Origin: a virus
Length of the DNA: 28,069 bases
Virus record (IMG/VR): IMGVR_UViG_3300023184_000428
Span: 1 to 28,069 of that record
Reading direction: 5' to 3' (one strand)
Positions 18,053 through 26,130 of this stretch are shown one piece after another (the stretch's first letter is position 1; each line of letters begins with the position of its first letter). Below the pieces are notes generated by a model, which worked only from the letters and a program-made list of their open reading frames with translations, was not told the origin of the DNA and ran no database searches. A program made the position numbers and the translations under genes.

Positions 18053-20130
18053 TATCGTGAAATCCTCTTAGCAATTTCCTCTTTCTTTAGCTGTGCTGCA
18101 ATTTCAGCAAGGTCTTCATCTTTATCATTTTTTGCGATGGCGGTTAAGTTTGATATGGCCGCAGGAATTGCGCTTGTTGGTATTTCTGAATTTCTAGCAA
18201 GCCAACTAACAAATTTTGGATTTATAAAGGCTCGTCCAAGCGCATTGCCTCCAAGAGCAACCGCTGCAATTCCAGTAACAATCCCGTATTTTCCAGCCCC
18301 AAGAGATCCAGCGGTAGCAAGATAGGTCATAGTCTGCGTTCCCCCAACAGCAGTTCCAGATGGGTTTGCAAGCACCCTTGAGCCTTCTCTAATCTTAGCA
18401 GCAGTTTCTGCAATTTTCTGCATATCACGCTGGTACTTGTCTCCAAATCTTCCAAATAACGTAGTCCTTGCTTCTGGGCTCAGCCTATTCCAATTGGTTA
18501 GGAATCTTTCAGTGCTGAAAATATCTCCAGCTTCATCTTGCTGTCCTGGTAATGCTCTTCCCATTCTTGATATAAACGAAGATGCAACCGCCTTTTGTTC
18601 TGGTTCGGGTATGCTCTGCATTACAGTGCGCAATCTGGTTGCCCCTATATCTGAACCCTCAAATGCTGCTCTAAAAATCTTTTCTGGCTCATTCTTGTTT
18701 ATGAAGCTTTGGAGCTTTTCCATTCTTGAATGTAATGCACGGGTATATTTATTTGCCCTATTGAACGCATTTGCGGCTTTAGGACCAGCTTCTTCTGCTG
18801 CCGACCTCAAGTCTTCAGTTATCGCACCATAAATCTTTTTATACTGCCCCTGCGAAATGGTTGACATCAACTGAACCGAGCTAAGTTTCTCGCCAATCTT
18901 AGAACGCAATCCCTTTAGAGCCGAAAACGGAATGTCTCCCTCTGCGTTCAACAAGTCAGCCTCTAAGTCACCCTTGAGCGCGCCTATTTCTTGACTCATT
19001 ATAAGTTGATTTCTTGATAATGCTGGCGCGCCTTCAATTGGCCTTGAAAGCTGTTCAAGTGCGGAATATGTGTTGCTCGCCTTTACTGGCTTAACTTTTG
19101 GTATGACTGTATCTAAATTATTGTATAATCCGCTTTCAACTGATCTTGCTCTTGGAAGAAACACATCCTCAACGCCTCTCTGGATTCCAGCACCAGCAAT
19201 AGTGGGTTCTTTTACTCTTGATAATTCTTCAGCAATTTGTTTTGTTCTAGCACCTATTTCTGCTTGCTGGCTTATGGCTTTTCCTCTCATCATAGAAACA
19301 GAGCCTGGAAGCCTTCCAATCGTTGTCTCAAGACCTTGTATCACACCGCTACCAGTTGCCTGCCCAGCAGATGGCGTTGTTCCAGCAGCCGCAAAAGACT
19401 CGATATTTCTGCGTATTTCTTCTTGGCTTGCCCTTGCTCTACCAAGCTGACGCAATGATGCCTCGCCAAGAGGTCCAGCAGTTGGGATAATAGCACCAGC
19501 CAATCCAGCAGCCGCTTGTCCTACTGGACCTGCTCCAGCCTGCTCTGCAAGGCTAGATCCTATTGCGCTAGTAACTCCAGATGCAGCCTGCATAGCTGGG
19601 CGTTCGGTTAAAACTTGACCAACTCCACGCAATACTGGCGAGACAGCTTGCGTTGCCAATTTTCCAGCAGCCATTCCACCGCCCATTCCAGTAGTTGCCT
19701 CAATAATATTAGAGCGCATCCTTTCGCCAGCAGTTACTGGACGAGGCAATCCAATGTCTGTCTTTATTTCATCAAGAAGTTCGCCAAGAGGCTTTCCTTG
19801 CCCAGTTAATGAAGAATATACCCTAGATCCAATGTCTGTAAGAAGACCAGCCGTAGCACCAACGGCTGCACCTGGGATCGCTCCAACCCCACCAAGCGTT
19901 GCTCCAATTCCAGCACCAGTAGCAGCACCAACTGTGATTGGGTTAATTGCTGCTCTTGCAGTAAGACCAGTTTCCCTTGCTAAAGCCTCACCAACTCCTT
20001 GTGGCTGTACAGCAGATTTAGCCTCAGAATAGTCGCTGATTACTTGTTCAGCTATTCTGTCTTGTTCTGCCTCGGAGAGATTGTCGGGGACTTCAATCTT
20101 CCCTATATTCTCAATCTCAATGAAGGCCAT
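18052..20130 (-). CDS. Large internal virion / DNA-ejection-type protein
   Basis: A 692-residue protein. The N-terminus (FIEIENIGKIEVPDNLSEAE) has the small strand-helix unit often found at the start of phage internal proteins. Residues about 60-100 and 165-225 are Gly/Ala-rich and hydrophobic (VGAATGAGIGATLGGVGAIP), able to insert in membranes; the middle is long and helical (LSRVKEPTIAGAGIQRGVED and on), and another Gly/Ala stretch lies near 610-650. Length and composition are like those of podovirus ejection proteins that form a channel through the envelope. Both ends overlap neighbours by TAATG. Tape-measure protein is a less likely alternative. Confidence 0.7.
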   Translation of the reverse strand: MAFIEIENIGKIEVPDNLSEAEQDRIAEQVISDYSEAKSAVQPQGVGEALARETGLTARAAINPITVGAATGAGIGATLGGVGAIPGAAVGATAGLLTDIGSRVYSSLTGQGKPLGELLDEIKTDIGLPRPVTAGERMRSNIIEATTGMGGGMAAGKLATQAVSPVLRGVGQVLTERPAMQAASGVTSAIGSSLAEQAGAGPVGQAAAGLAGAIIPTAGPLGEASLRQLGRARASQEEIRRNIESFAAAGTTPSAGQATGSGVIQGLETTIGRLPGSVSMMRGKAISQQAEIGARTKQIAEELSRVKEPTIAGAGIQRGVEDVFLPRARSVESGLYNNLDTVIPKVKPVKASNTYSALEQLSRPIEGAPALSRNQLIMSQEIGALKGDLEADLLNAEGDIPFSALKGLRSKIGEKLSSVQLMSTISQGQYKKIYGAITEDLRSAAEEAGPKAANAFNRANKYTRALHSRMEKLQSFINKNEPEKIFRAAFEGSDIGATRLRTVMQSIPEPEQKAVASSFISRMGRALPGQQDEAGDIFSTERFLTNWNRLSPEARTTLFGRFGDKYQRDMQKIAETAAKIREGSRVLANPSGTAVGGTQTMTYLATAGSLGAGKYGIVTGIAAVALGGNALGRAFINPKFVSWLARNSEIPTSAIPAAISNLTAIAKNDKDEDLAEIAAQLKKEEIAKRISR

Positions 20131-21077
20131 TACTTAACTCGTATTACTTTTCCAGTTGCTGGATCAGTTGTATATTTACCAACCACTCCAGTTGCTCCTT
20201 GAGCAGCTTGCCCTGGTTGAGCAACGCCAGCATCAGATCCTTTCCCAATTTGAAGAGATTTGGGAATTTCAAATCCAGCCTCTTGATATGCCTGCAATTT
20301 ATCCAAATATTCCCTCTTACGCTGGGCTGTAAATAATTCAAGTCTTTGCTTATAATCTCCAGTATATGGATCTCCAATTTCTTGTAAAAATCTTTTTGCC
20401 TCTTCATCTGTTACTTGCGCGCCAGACCTTGCTTTTAATATTTGATCTCTAACTCCAGCATACGCTTGATTCATTGTCGTGAAGTCTGGACTCATTCCAA
20501 AATAAGATTTCCCAGCCTCAATGCGACCAGAAACTGGACCGTAAAGATTTTCGTTGGTTGTCTCAAGTGCTTTTGACCCTAACTCAACAAGATTCTTGTA
20601 TTCAACAAGATCATCTGCTTGTTTGATTGGAAGCTTCTTAAAATTATCTTTAGCGTTTTTGAATTGCAAATCACGCATTGTTCTGTAGGCATCGGCATTA
20701 TATTTGTCACCAACTTGATCGTATTGATCTATCTGCTGATTTATTGCAGCTAATCTTTGTGCGCCCATTTGTGTTCTGCGAGTCATTAGGTCATTTACTT
20801 GATCCTCTGGAACTACTGTTGGCACAGCCCCAACTCCCTCAACTTGTCTTGTTCCGCCAAGTTCACCAGCCCTAGCGTAAGCAGCAGCCTTTTGCCCAAT
20901 TGTTGCGTTTTGATCTTGCAAGACTTGCAATGAAGCATCTATGGCCTCACCACGTTTAATCGGATCTTCTTTGTCTATTGCCAATTGCACAAGCCTTGAC
21001 CTTAATGCTCGCTCTTGGGCTTCTGACTCACGAAGCTTCCTTGTTTCTGGTCCTTCAATGTTAAAACTTAGTCCCAT
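20130..21077 (-). CDS. Alpha-helical internal virion protein
   Basis: A 315-residue protein with a good AGGAG before its ATG. It starts MGLSFNIEGPETRKLRESEA and is mostly charged helix; the region around GPVSGRIEAGKSYFGMSPDF and then QILKARSGAQVTDEEAKRFL is a pattern I associate with internal or ejection proteins of podovirus-like phages. The C-terminal 40 residues are Gly/Ala-rich and flexible. It lies between two other Gly/Ala-rich virion genes and shares TAATG with the next. Probably packaged and ejected with the DNA. Enzyme motifs are absent. Confidence 0.65.
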   Translation of the reverse strand: MGLSFNIEGPETRKLRESEAQERALRSRLVQLAIDKEDPIKRGEAIDASLQVLQDQNATIGQKAAAYARAGELGGTRQVEGVGAVPTVVPEDQVNDLMTRRTQMGAQRLAAINQQIDQYDQVGDKYNADAYRTMRDLQFKNAKDNFKKLPIKQADDLVEYKNLVELGSKALETTNENLYGPVSGRIEAGKSYFGMSPDFTTMNQAYAGVRDQILKARSGAQVTDEEAKRFLQEIGDPYTGDYKQRLELFTAQRKREYLDKLQAYQEAGFEIPKSLQIGKGSDAGVAQPGQAAQGATGVVGKYTTDPATGKVIRVK

Positions 21078-21086
21078 ATTTATCTC

Positions 21087-22619
21087 CTATCTGCTAAACG
21101 AAAAGCTTGGAATAAATCCACTAATACCAGAAGCAATTGCTCCGAAGTTCTGCGCCCCACTCGGCTGCCTAGAAATCGCACCAACCTGCGCGCCGTAGGT
21201 GCTTCCAAGATAATTAGCCTGCGATCCGTATAAGCTTGTAAACGCATTTTGCAATGCAACAGGAATCTCTGGATTGGTTGTCTGATAGAAGTTAGCAGCC
21301 GTAGAGGGCTGTTGATTAAACCCACCAGGCAAGGCTTGATTAGCTTGGATATACTGCTGCATCGCGCTCTGCTGTTGACCCGTGCGTGCCGCTGCGAGGT
21401 TTGCAATGGAAGGTCCGCCACCAATGAAGTTAGCGGCTGCACCCAGCCTGTTTTGACGCAATGCGTCACGGAATGCTATGTCAGCTTTGAGCGCATCACC
21501 AGTTGACAAGCCAGACCCAAGGAAGCTCTGCGCAGCACCATAGCGCGCCAGCTTGCGTTGCTCGCCAGCAGCACCAATCTGTGCTGCCTCCTGCACTGCT
21601 GGTCCAATTCCAAAGATGTTTCCGCGCGCTGTCTGTGCTGCTCTTGCTGCCTGCTCGTATCCACGCCGTTCTTCTGCACCAATAGTCGATCCAAGGCGGA
21701 GTTGATTCAGAGCCTCGTCCTCGATGGTCTTACGGATTTGCTCAGTCTCTGGCGTGGTTGTTGCACCAATTGGCTCAGTAGCCATCTGGCGATACTGCTG
21801 ACCCAAGCCAACCGCAGTGCGGTAGGAATCGGGATCAATCTGGAAAAGCTGTTGTGAAGCACGCTCTTCGGGTAGCTGAACAAAGGATCTAAACGATGTG
21901 ATCTCCTTTAGCCCTTCGGGGCTATCCATCGTGATAGGCGTGAAATTCTTTTGCATATCCTGCGCGCCAGTAACTGCGCTAGTTACGCTCTTTAAGTCAT
22001 CGTTGAGTTGTTTGATGAATACCTCTGAAGAAGTGCGCCTAGCATCGCCAGCGGGAAGATCGGCAAGAAGCTTGTTGGCCGTGTTGAGCCTTTCGGTAAT
22101 CCCAGCAATCTGAGCATTACCGCGATCAATCACGCTGTTTAAGCGGGATAGCTTTGAGTTATTATAATCGTCAACGATCTGTTGATCGGATACTTGGAAG
22201 TTAAGTCTTGATCCAAGATCAGATGATCCGTAATTGCGTGCAGCGGAAAGTTGTGACAAGGCTTGGTTAAACTCTGGACCAGCGTTAGGATTTTGCATTC
22301 CACCTCCACCAGCAGTCAATGCTTGAATCTGAGCAGCAAGAGAGTTGCGGGTGTTTTCTTGGCTTGTGACATCGGCCAGCCGCTTTTCGTAGCTACTCTG
22401 AAGATTTGAAATCTTTTGTTCCTGCAATTGGAACATTGCATCCCTATAGCTATTTTCCTCTGCTTTTCTTATATCAGCTATTGCGCCGTCTTTTTGCGTT
22501 GTTAATGCTCCAGGTGCATTGCTATTCGTTTGAACGTATGTGCTAATTTGTCTTGATTTTAATTGACCATCCTCAACGTAATACTGAGTTGATGGTATAT
22601 TGCCTCTAAAATCTGCCAT
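21087..22619 (-). CDS. Virion protein with coiled coil and low-complexity C-terminus
   Basis: A 510-residue protein. Residues about 45-110 and 155-235 are predicted coiled coil by pattern (FQLQEQKISNLQSSYEKRLA, later NAQIAGITERLNTANKLLAD). The C-terminal 200 residues are rich in Ala, Gly, Gln and Ser (ARAAQTARGNIFGIGPAVQE; NQALPGGFNQQPSTAANFYQ) and end FSFSR. Together with the Pro-rich 158-residue protein encoded two bases upstream it forms a typical set of internal or neck-associated proteins. Function in DNA ejection or tail assembly is inferred from position and composition. Confidence 0.65.
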   Translation of the reverse strand: MADFRGNIPSTQYYVEDGQLKSRQISTYVQTNSNAPGALTTQKDGAIADIRKAEENSYRDAMFQLQEQKISNLQSSYEKRLADVTSQENTRNSLAAQIQALTAGGGGMQNPNAGPEFNQALSQLSAARNYGSSDLGSRLNFQVSDQQIVDDYNNSKLSRLNSVIDRGNAQIAGITERLNTANKLLADLPAGDARRTSSEVFIKQLNDDLKSVTSAVTGAQDMQKNFTPITMDSPEGLKEITSFRSFVQLPEERASQQLFQIDPDSYRTAVGLGQQYRQMATEPIGATTTPETEQIRKTIEDEALNQLRLGSTIGAEERRGYEQAARAAQTARGNIFGIGPAVQEAAQIGAAGEQRKLARYGAAQSFLGSGLSTGDALKADIAFRDALRQNRLGAAANFIGGGPSIANLAAARTGQQQSAMQQYIQANQALPGGFNQQPSTAANFYQTTNPEIPVALQNAFTSLYGSQANYLGSTYGAQVGAISRQPSGAQNFGAIASGISGFIPSFSFSR

Positions 22620-22620
22620 A

Positions 22621-23097
22621 TTACGCCTTTAACTCTGGGCTGCCAATGTTCGTGCCAATCGTGCCATAGAAATCAACTGGCCCTGGCTGGCGGTTAAACG
22701 CTACATTTTGCTCAACTGAGGCATAGGGCGATGTGCCGTAAAGACGCTCGAACTGGCGGGTCATCTGATCGCCTAATCCACGATTCAAGGCATACGCTTG
22801 TGGGCTAGTCTCATATTGCCTGCGGAGAGATTCTAGGGTGCGTTGCGGTCCGTACTGCCGTTCCAATTGCATCCCAGCCTGCACGCCTGATTGCTGGTCT
22901 AGGGCTGATAGTTGGCGTTCCAAACCACGCTGGGCTGGTAGATATTGAATGCGAAGTTTGTTTTCTAGCGCGGCCATAGCTGGAGCTTTCTCAATATAAG
23001 TATCAATATTCTTCTTATACGCATCCGCATTGGCCTGCGCAACCGCTGCTGGATCGGGCGGAGGGGGCGGTGAAGGAATAGAAGGTGATCCACCCAC
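22621..23097 (-). CDS. Pro-rich N-terminus small virion protein
   Basis: Starts with GTG, giving MGGSPSIPSPPPPPDPAAVA, a proline run shared by many phage proteins near the internal-protein genes. The remainder is helical and Gln/Arg-rich (ERQLSALDQQSGVQAGMQLE; YGPQRTLESLRRQY) and ends with NRQPGPVDFYG. The gene is separated from the 510-residue gene by one base, suggesting strict co-expression. Such small proteins are usually virion components of unknown role. No ribosome binding site is obvious upstream of the GTG. Confidence 0.65.
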   Translation of the reverse strand: MGGSPSIPSPPPPPDPAAVAQANADAYKKNIDTYIEKAPAMAALENKLRIQYLPAQRGLERQLSALDQQSGVQAGMQLERQYGPQRTLESLRRQYETSPQAYALNRGLGDQMTRQFERLYGTSPYASVEQNVAFNRQPGPVDFYGTIGTNIGSPELKA

Positions 23098-23101
23098 GGT
23101 G

Positions 23102-23470
23102 TTAAACCCTAGCCTTTCGCATAAATGTCATATAGTCGTAACTCCTTGGTTTGCCAGAACGATTAAAGGTGATCCGCTTGCGAGGACCGAAACGCTCCCA
23201 AAGGAGCAACAGCAAGCAACGTAGAGATTTACCACCCTTTGAGGAGATCGTCAAGTCAACAAAGACATTCTCACCATCTTCGCTATGCACATAATGGTCA
23301 GCCCTTTGACCATCCTTGACGCACCTAGCCAAAGCCACCCCAGCAATCCCATCCTTATCCTCAACCACGCCTACCATCCCCTGCTTCTCAAACCAGCCGT
23401 ACCACTCAGCCAAGTTAGTCCACATGGACTCGGGCACGCCACTCTCCTCTATATACTCTAGCGCGGTCAT
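23102..23470 (-). CDS. GNAT-like small phage protein, 122 aa
   Basis: Its ATG overlaps the hub gene's stop (ATGA). The protein has the layout of a minimal GNAT acetyltransferase: helix EYIEESGVPESMWTNLAEWY, strands GMVGVVEDKDGIAGVALARC, strand VFVDLTIS, helix KGGKSLRCLLLLLWERFG, and a last strand RITFNRSGKPRSYDYMTF. The R/Q-x-x-G acetyl-CoA loop is not clear (SSKGGKS may stand in), so catalysis is doubtful. Proteins of this kind are found beside internal or tail genes in podoviruses and may be structural. Position between hub and internal proteins supports that. Confidence 0.5.
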   Translation of the reverse strand: MTALEYIEESGVPESMWTNLAEWYGWFEKQGMVGVVEDKDGIAGVALARCVKDGQRADHYVHSEDGENVFVDLTISSKGGKSLRCLLLLLWERFGPRKRITFNRSGKPRSYDYMTFMRKARV

Positions 23471-25317
23471 AGGGTCTTCTGTATCTCAATTGTGTCGGGG
23501 TTGGCTGCTGCCATGATCTGGCGAATAGCCATCTTGTTTGCTGAACTGGAAATCTTGATATTGATTAAACGCCACTTCTCGTACTTGCGAAGGTCGCTGG
23601 CAAGCTTCTTCTTGACCGAGGACGGAAGGACGGCTGGCAGTGTGAATGGCAGGGTTAGGGTTGAGCTTGCTATGTTTATATTGGGAGCAACGCTGACATC
23701 CCCGACATCAATGTCACGCTGGATAAATACGTTCGCATCGCTTGAGAATGAGTTATCAAATACAATCTCGAAGTGACTGCCATATTTTAGGGAAAAAGGA
23801 TCGCCAAAGTTAAAGTCTTTGGTTCTTACGAAGGACTCATAAGATGTTCCAGAATCAACGTAATCAGATGAAGTAGTTCCAGCAGGACTCTTAAACCCAG
23901 CGTACTTACTAATAAGTCCTGTTGTATTTTTCAGCATCAACCTTGAGCCTTCGGCGTTGAAATTGGTTAAGGCAAACTGCATTACCTTGGGAGTCCAAGT
24001 CCCCTCAAACGCCCCTAGCGCGGTGTTGTACACTAGCAAAGTATCGTTGGTATCATTGGCCTCAGTAGGGATCGCCAGAAAGTATCTATTGTCGTAATAC
24101 ATGGCGGTAGATACTGCGATAGCCTGCGTGTTGATGCTTTGGATAACGTCTTTCACTATCTCGGAAATGGGTATTCCAACTGAGCTAAAATCATCCGCTA
24201 CAGACCGAACAAGCGATCTAATACCGTTGTCGGACAAGAACAATATATCGCTACTCACTTGAACCGCAGTGCCAGTTGCAACACACCCTGTATTATTGGA
24301 TATGATGGACACAATCCAATCTGCTGCTGTGGTTGCATCACTTGGCACATCCACTTGGAATACCCTGCGCTTCTTGAATACGATGATCCTATTCTTGTAG
24401 TACGGCACGATTGCGGTTATCTCGTCACCATCATCGCCATTGACAACAATGCTGTTGGTCGCATCCCATATTGAAGGATCTAATATGTCCGAGGCGTAAA
24501 GCGTGTTTCGGTTAGCCCCAGAACCAACTGCAAACAACCTATTCTCCGTGTTAATCAAGAGCCTCAAGCCCTGTGGAGGCGGGCTGACGGTAGCTGTGGC
24601 AGTCGCGCCTGACCCATTGCCAACGATTGTGATTGTAGGTGCTGCCAAATAACCAGAACCACCATCAACAACAGTCACGCCTGTTACCGCACCACCAGCA
24701 ACTGTTGTAATAAATGTTGGCACTGTCCCGCCCAAATTAGGTCCAGTAGCAATTGCCGTTGCGCTGGTGTATCCACTTCCAGCGGTAGTGACTGTTACGG
24801 CGCGAACCTTCCCACCTTGCCTTGTAATAATGCTACCATCCCAATAATGAAAGTCTCCGTCAGCATCGGCTAGGTACATCTTGTCGTTAAACTGAGCCAT
24901 CGACACTTCGGTTGTGCTGAGGACTGAATAACCACTAGCCCATTGTTGGGAGTAAGAGTTCCATGCGCTTGTTGATTGGCTCCAGGTAGCATCAATTGGG
25001 TGCATGGTGGCAGTGCCATTTGAATCAATGCTAAAGAACCTTCCGTTGGTTACAGTCAGCAACTGCTCGTTGGCAGCAGTCTCGTAGTAACGCATCCCGC
25101 CCACAGAACCGACCGCGCTGGTAGCAGTAGTGCAAAAGTTTGTTGTACCAACGCGAGTTTCAAGATTGCCCTTTGGAGAAAGGGTCATGTTGGACAACTG
25201 CTGTACTTGGTTCTCGGATAGTAAGTCAGATTGCAGGCCGCTGGCTTGACCGCCTAAAAAGCTTCTAATGCCGTCAAAAGCCAAGAGATCGTCTAGGTTA
25301 TTGTCGTAGTAAGGCAT
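23467..25317 (-). CDS. Large beta-rich tail hub / stabilisation-type protein
   Basis: The 616-residue protein has GGGAGG before its ATG. It is rich in short strands with repeated Trp/Tyr/Asp turns (GGMRYYETAANEQLLTVTNG; QFNDKMYLADADGDFHYWDG; RLFAVGSGANRNTLYASD), a propeller-like pattern typical of P22 gp10-like or similar tail hub proteins. Residues 172-245 contain an inserted beta module with two GSGY units (AGSGYTSATAIATG and GGSGYLAAPTITIVGNGSGA), a type of short repeat common on secreted and phage surface proteins. It follows the neck protein in transcription, the usual order. It probably closes the tail and links it to fibres; tail tubular B-like is the alternative name. Confidence 0.7.
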   Translation of the reverse strand: MPYYDNNLDDLLAFDGIRSFLGGQASGLQSDLLSENQVQQLSNMTLSPKGNLETRVGTTNFCTTATSAVGSVGGMRYYETAANEQLLTVTNGRFFSIDSNGTATMHPIDATWSQSTSAWNSYSQQWASGYSVLSTTEVSMAQFNDKMYLADADGDFHYWDGSIITRQGGKVRAVTVTTAGSGYTSATAIATGPNLGGTVPTFITTVAGGAVTGVTVVDGGSGYLAAPTITIVGNGSGATATATVSPPPQGLRLLINTENRLFAVGSGANRNTLYASDILDPSIWDATNSIVVNGDDGDEITAIVPYYKNRIIVFKKRRVFQVDVPSDATTAADWIVSIISNNTGCVATGTAVQVSSDILFLSDNGIRSLVRSVADDFSSVGIPISEIVKDVIQSINTQAIAVSTAMYYDNRYFLAIPTEANDTNDTLLVYNTALGAFEGTWTPKVMQFALTNFNAEGSRLMLKNTTGLISKYAGFKSPAGTTSSDYVDSGTSYESFVRTKDFNFGDPFSLKYGSHFEIVFDNSFSSDANVFIQRDIDVGDVSVAPNINIASSTLTLPFTLPAVLPSSVKKKLASDLRKYEKWRLINIKISSSANKMAIRQIMAAANPDTIEIQKTL

Positions 25318-25329
25318 GACTGCCTCCCT

Positions 25330-26028
25330 TTAAGCTGAGAACATTTCTTCTATGGTTAGCTCGCCCAAACTTTGCGGAGTGATCTGCTTGATGCCGCCAA
25401 CCTGGCTCAACTCGTAGTTAGCCATAGCTGCAAGATCAGAGTTAGCAGTCTGCGTGATGGCTTGCGCCTTGGCATACTGCCGTTCACGCTCAAGCGCATC
25501 AGAATGAGTCAAGGCTAAAACCAAGTGATGAACGTGGGGTAGGCGAAGTTCGTCATTTAAGGCGGAACTAGATGGAGGAAAGTCAACGATGTAGTTTGTT
25601 CTGGTAAGACACTTTAGTTTTTCGACAACACGCAATGGGATTGTGCCAGATGTAGCAAGCCTTGGGTAAAGATTTAGCTCCGCAACGCCACTGCTGTTTC
25701 TGCCTGTAAAGTGGTAGGTATCTGGATCGCCAGTCCGCGCATCGTCAAGCAAGCCTGGGTCCTGGCTGATGATCGTAGCTAGATCAATCGGATCAACCTC
25801 TGCATCGTTGTAAGCAACCGAGAGAGGTGTTTCTACATTGCTGCCAAGCGTGATTGTGCGGCTTGTGCCAACCGAATAGGTTGAGTTGGTAACAGTCTCA
25901 CGCCAAGGGGCAAAGTCCCATACTCGGCGGTAAGCCAAGCTTGCAGCTTTCTGCAAGAAGGTAAGCGTATCGGCATCGGTCTTGCCAACCTTCTCGCCTG
26001 CGTATTGGGCGATTTCAGTTAGGGTCAT
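25330..26028 (-). CDS. Head-tail neck / adaptor-type protein
   Basis: A 232-residue protein that starts right after the previous stop (TAAATG). The N-terminal helical part (EIAQYAGEKVGKTDADTLTF, then LAYRRVWDFAPWRETVTN) followed by strands and a long C-terminal helical region (HHLVLALTHSDALERERQYA; KAQAITQTANSDLAAMANYE) is the pattern of short-tailed phage neck or tail tubular A/gp4-like adaptors that bind the portal. Its place ahead of the hub gene supports this. The portal itself is not in the window. Moderately sure of the role, less so of the exact family. Confidence 0.65.
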   Translation of the reverse strand: MTLTEIAQYAGEKVGKTDADTLTFLQKAASLAYRRVWDFAPWRETVTNSTYSVGTSRTITLGSNVETPLSVAYNDAEVDPIDLATIISQDPGLLDDARTGDPDTYHFTGRNSSGVAELNLYPRLATSGTIPLRVVEKLKCLTRTNYIVDFPPSSSALNDELRLPHVHHLVLALTHSDALERERQYAKAQAITQTANSDLAAMANYELSQVGGIKQITPQSLGELTIEEMFSA

Positions 26029-26127
26029 TTAGTTCGAGGAAATTAAACTAGGATCAATCTCAACTTCGTTTTCGTCAAAGTATTTAACTTCGCCAGTTGT
26101 GCAATTTGATTCAATTCTTGCTATCAT
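26029..26127 (-). CDS. Small hypothetical protein, 32 aa
   Basis: A 32-codon frame lies exactly between the fibre gene and the neck gene: it starts three bases after the fibre stop (GAAGGATAATTT leads to the ATG) and ends TAA directly before the neck ATG. The product (MIARIESNCTTGEVKYFDEN, then EVEIDPSLISSN) has a strand-turn-strand look found in very small phage proteins with a C-x-T-G-E motif. The fit and a GAAGGA ribosome site support it. Confidence 0.6.
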   Translation of the reverse strand: MIARIESNCTTGEVKYFDENEVEIDPSLISSN

Positions 26128-26130
26128 AAA

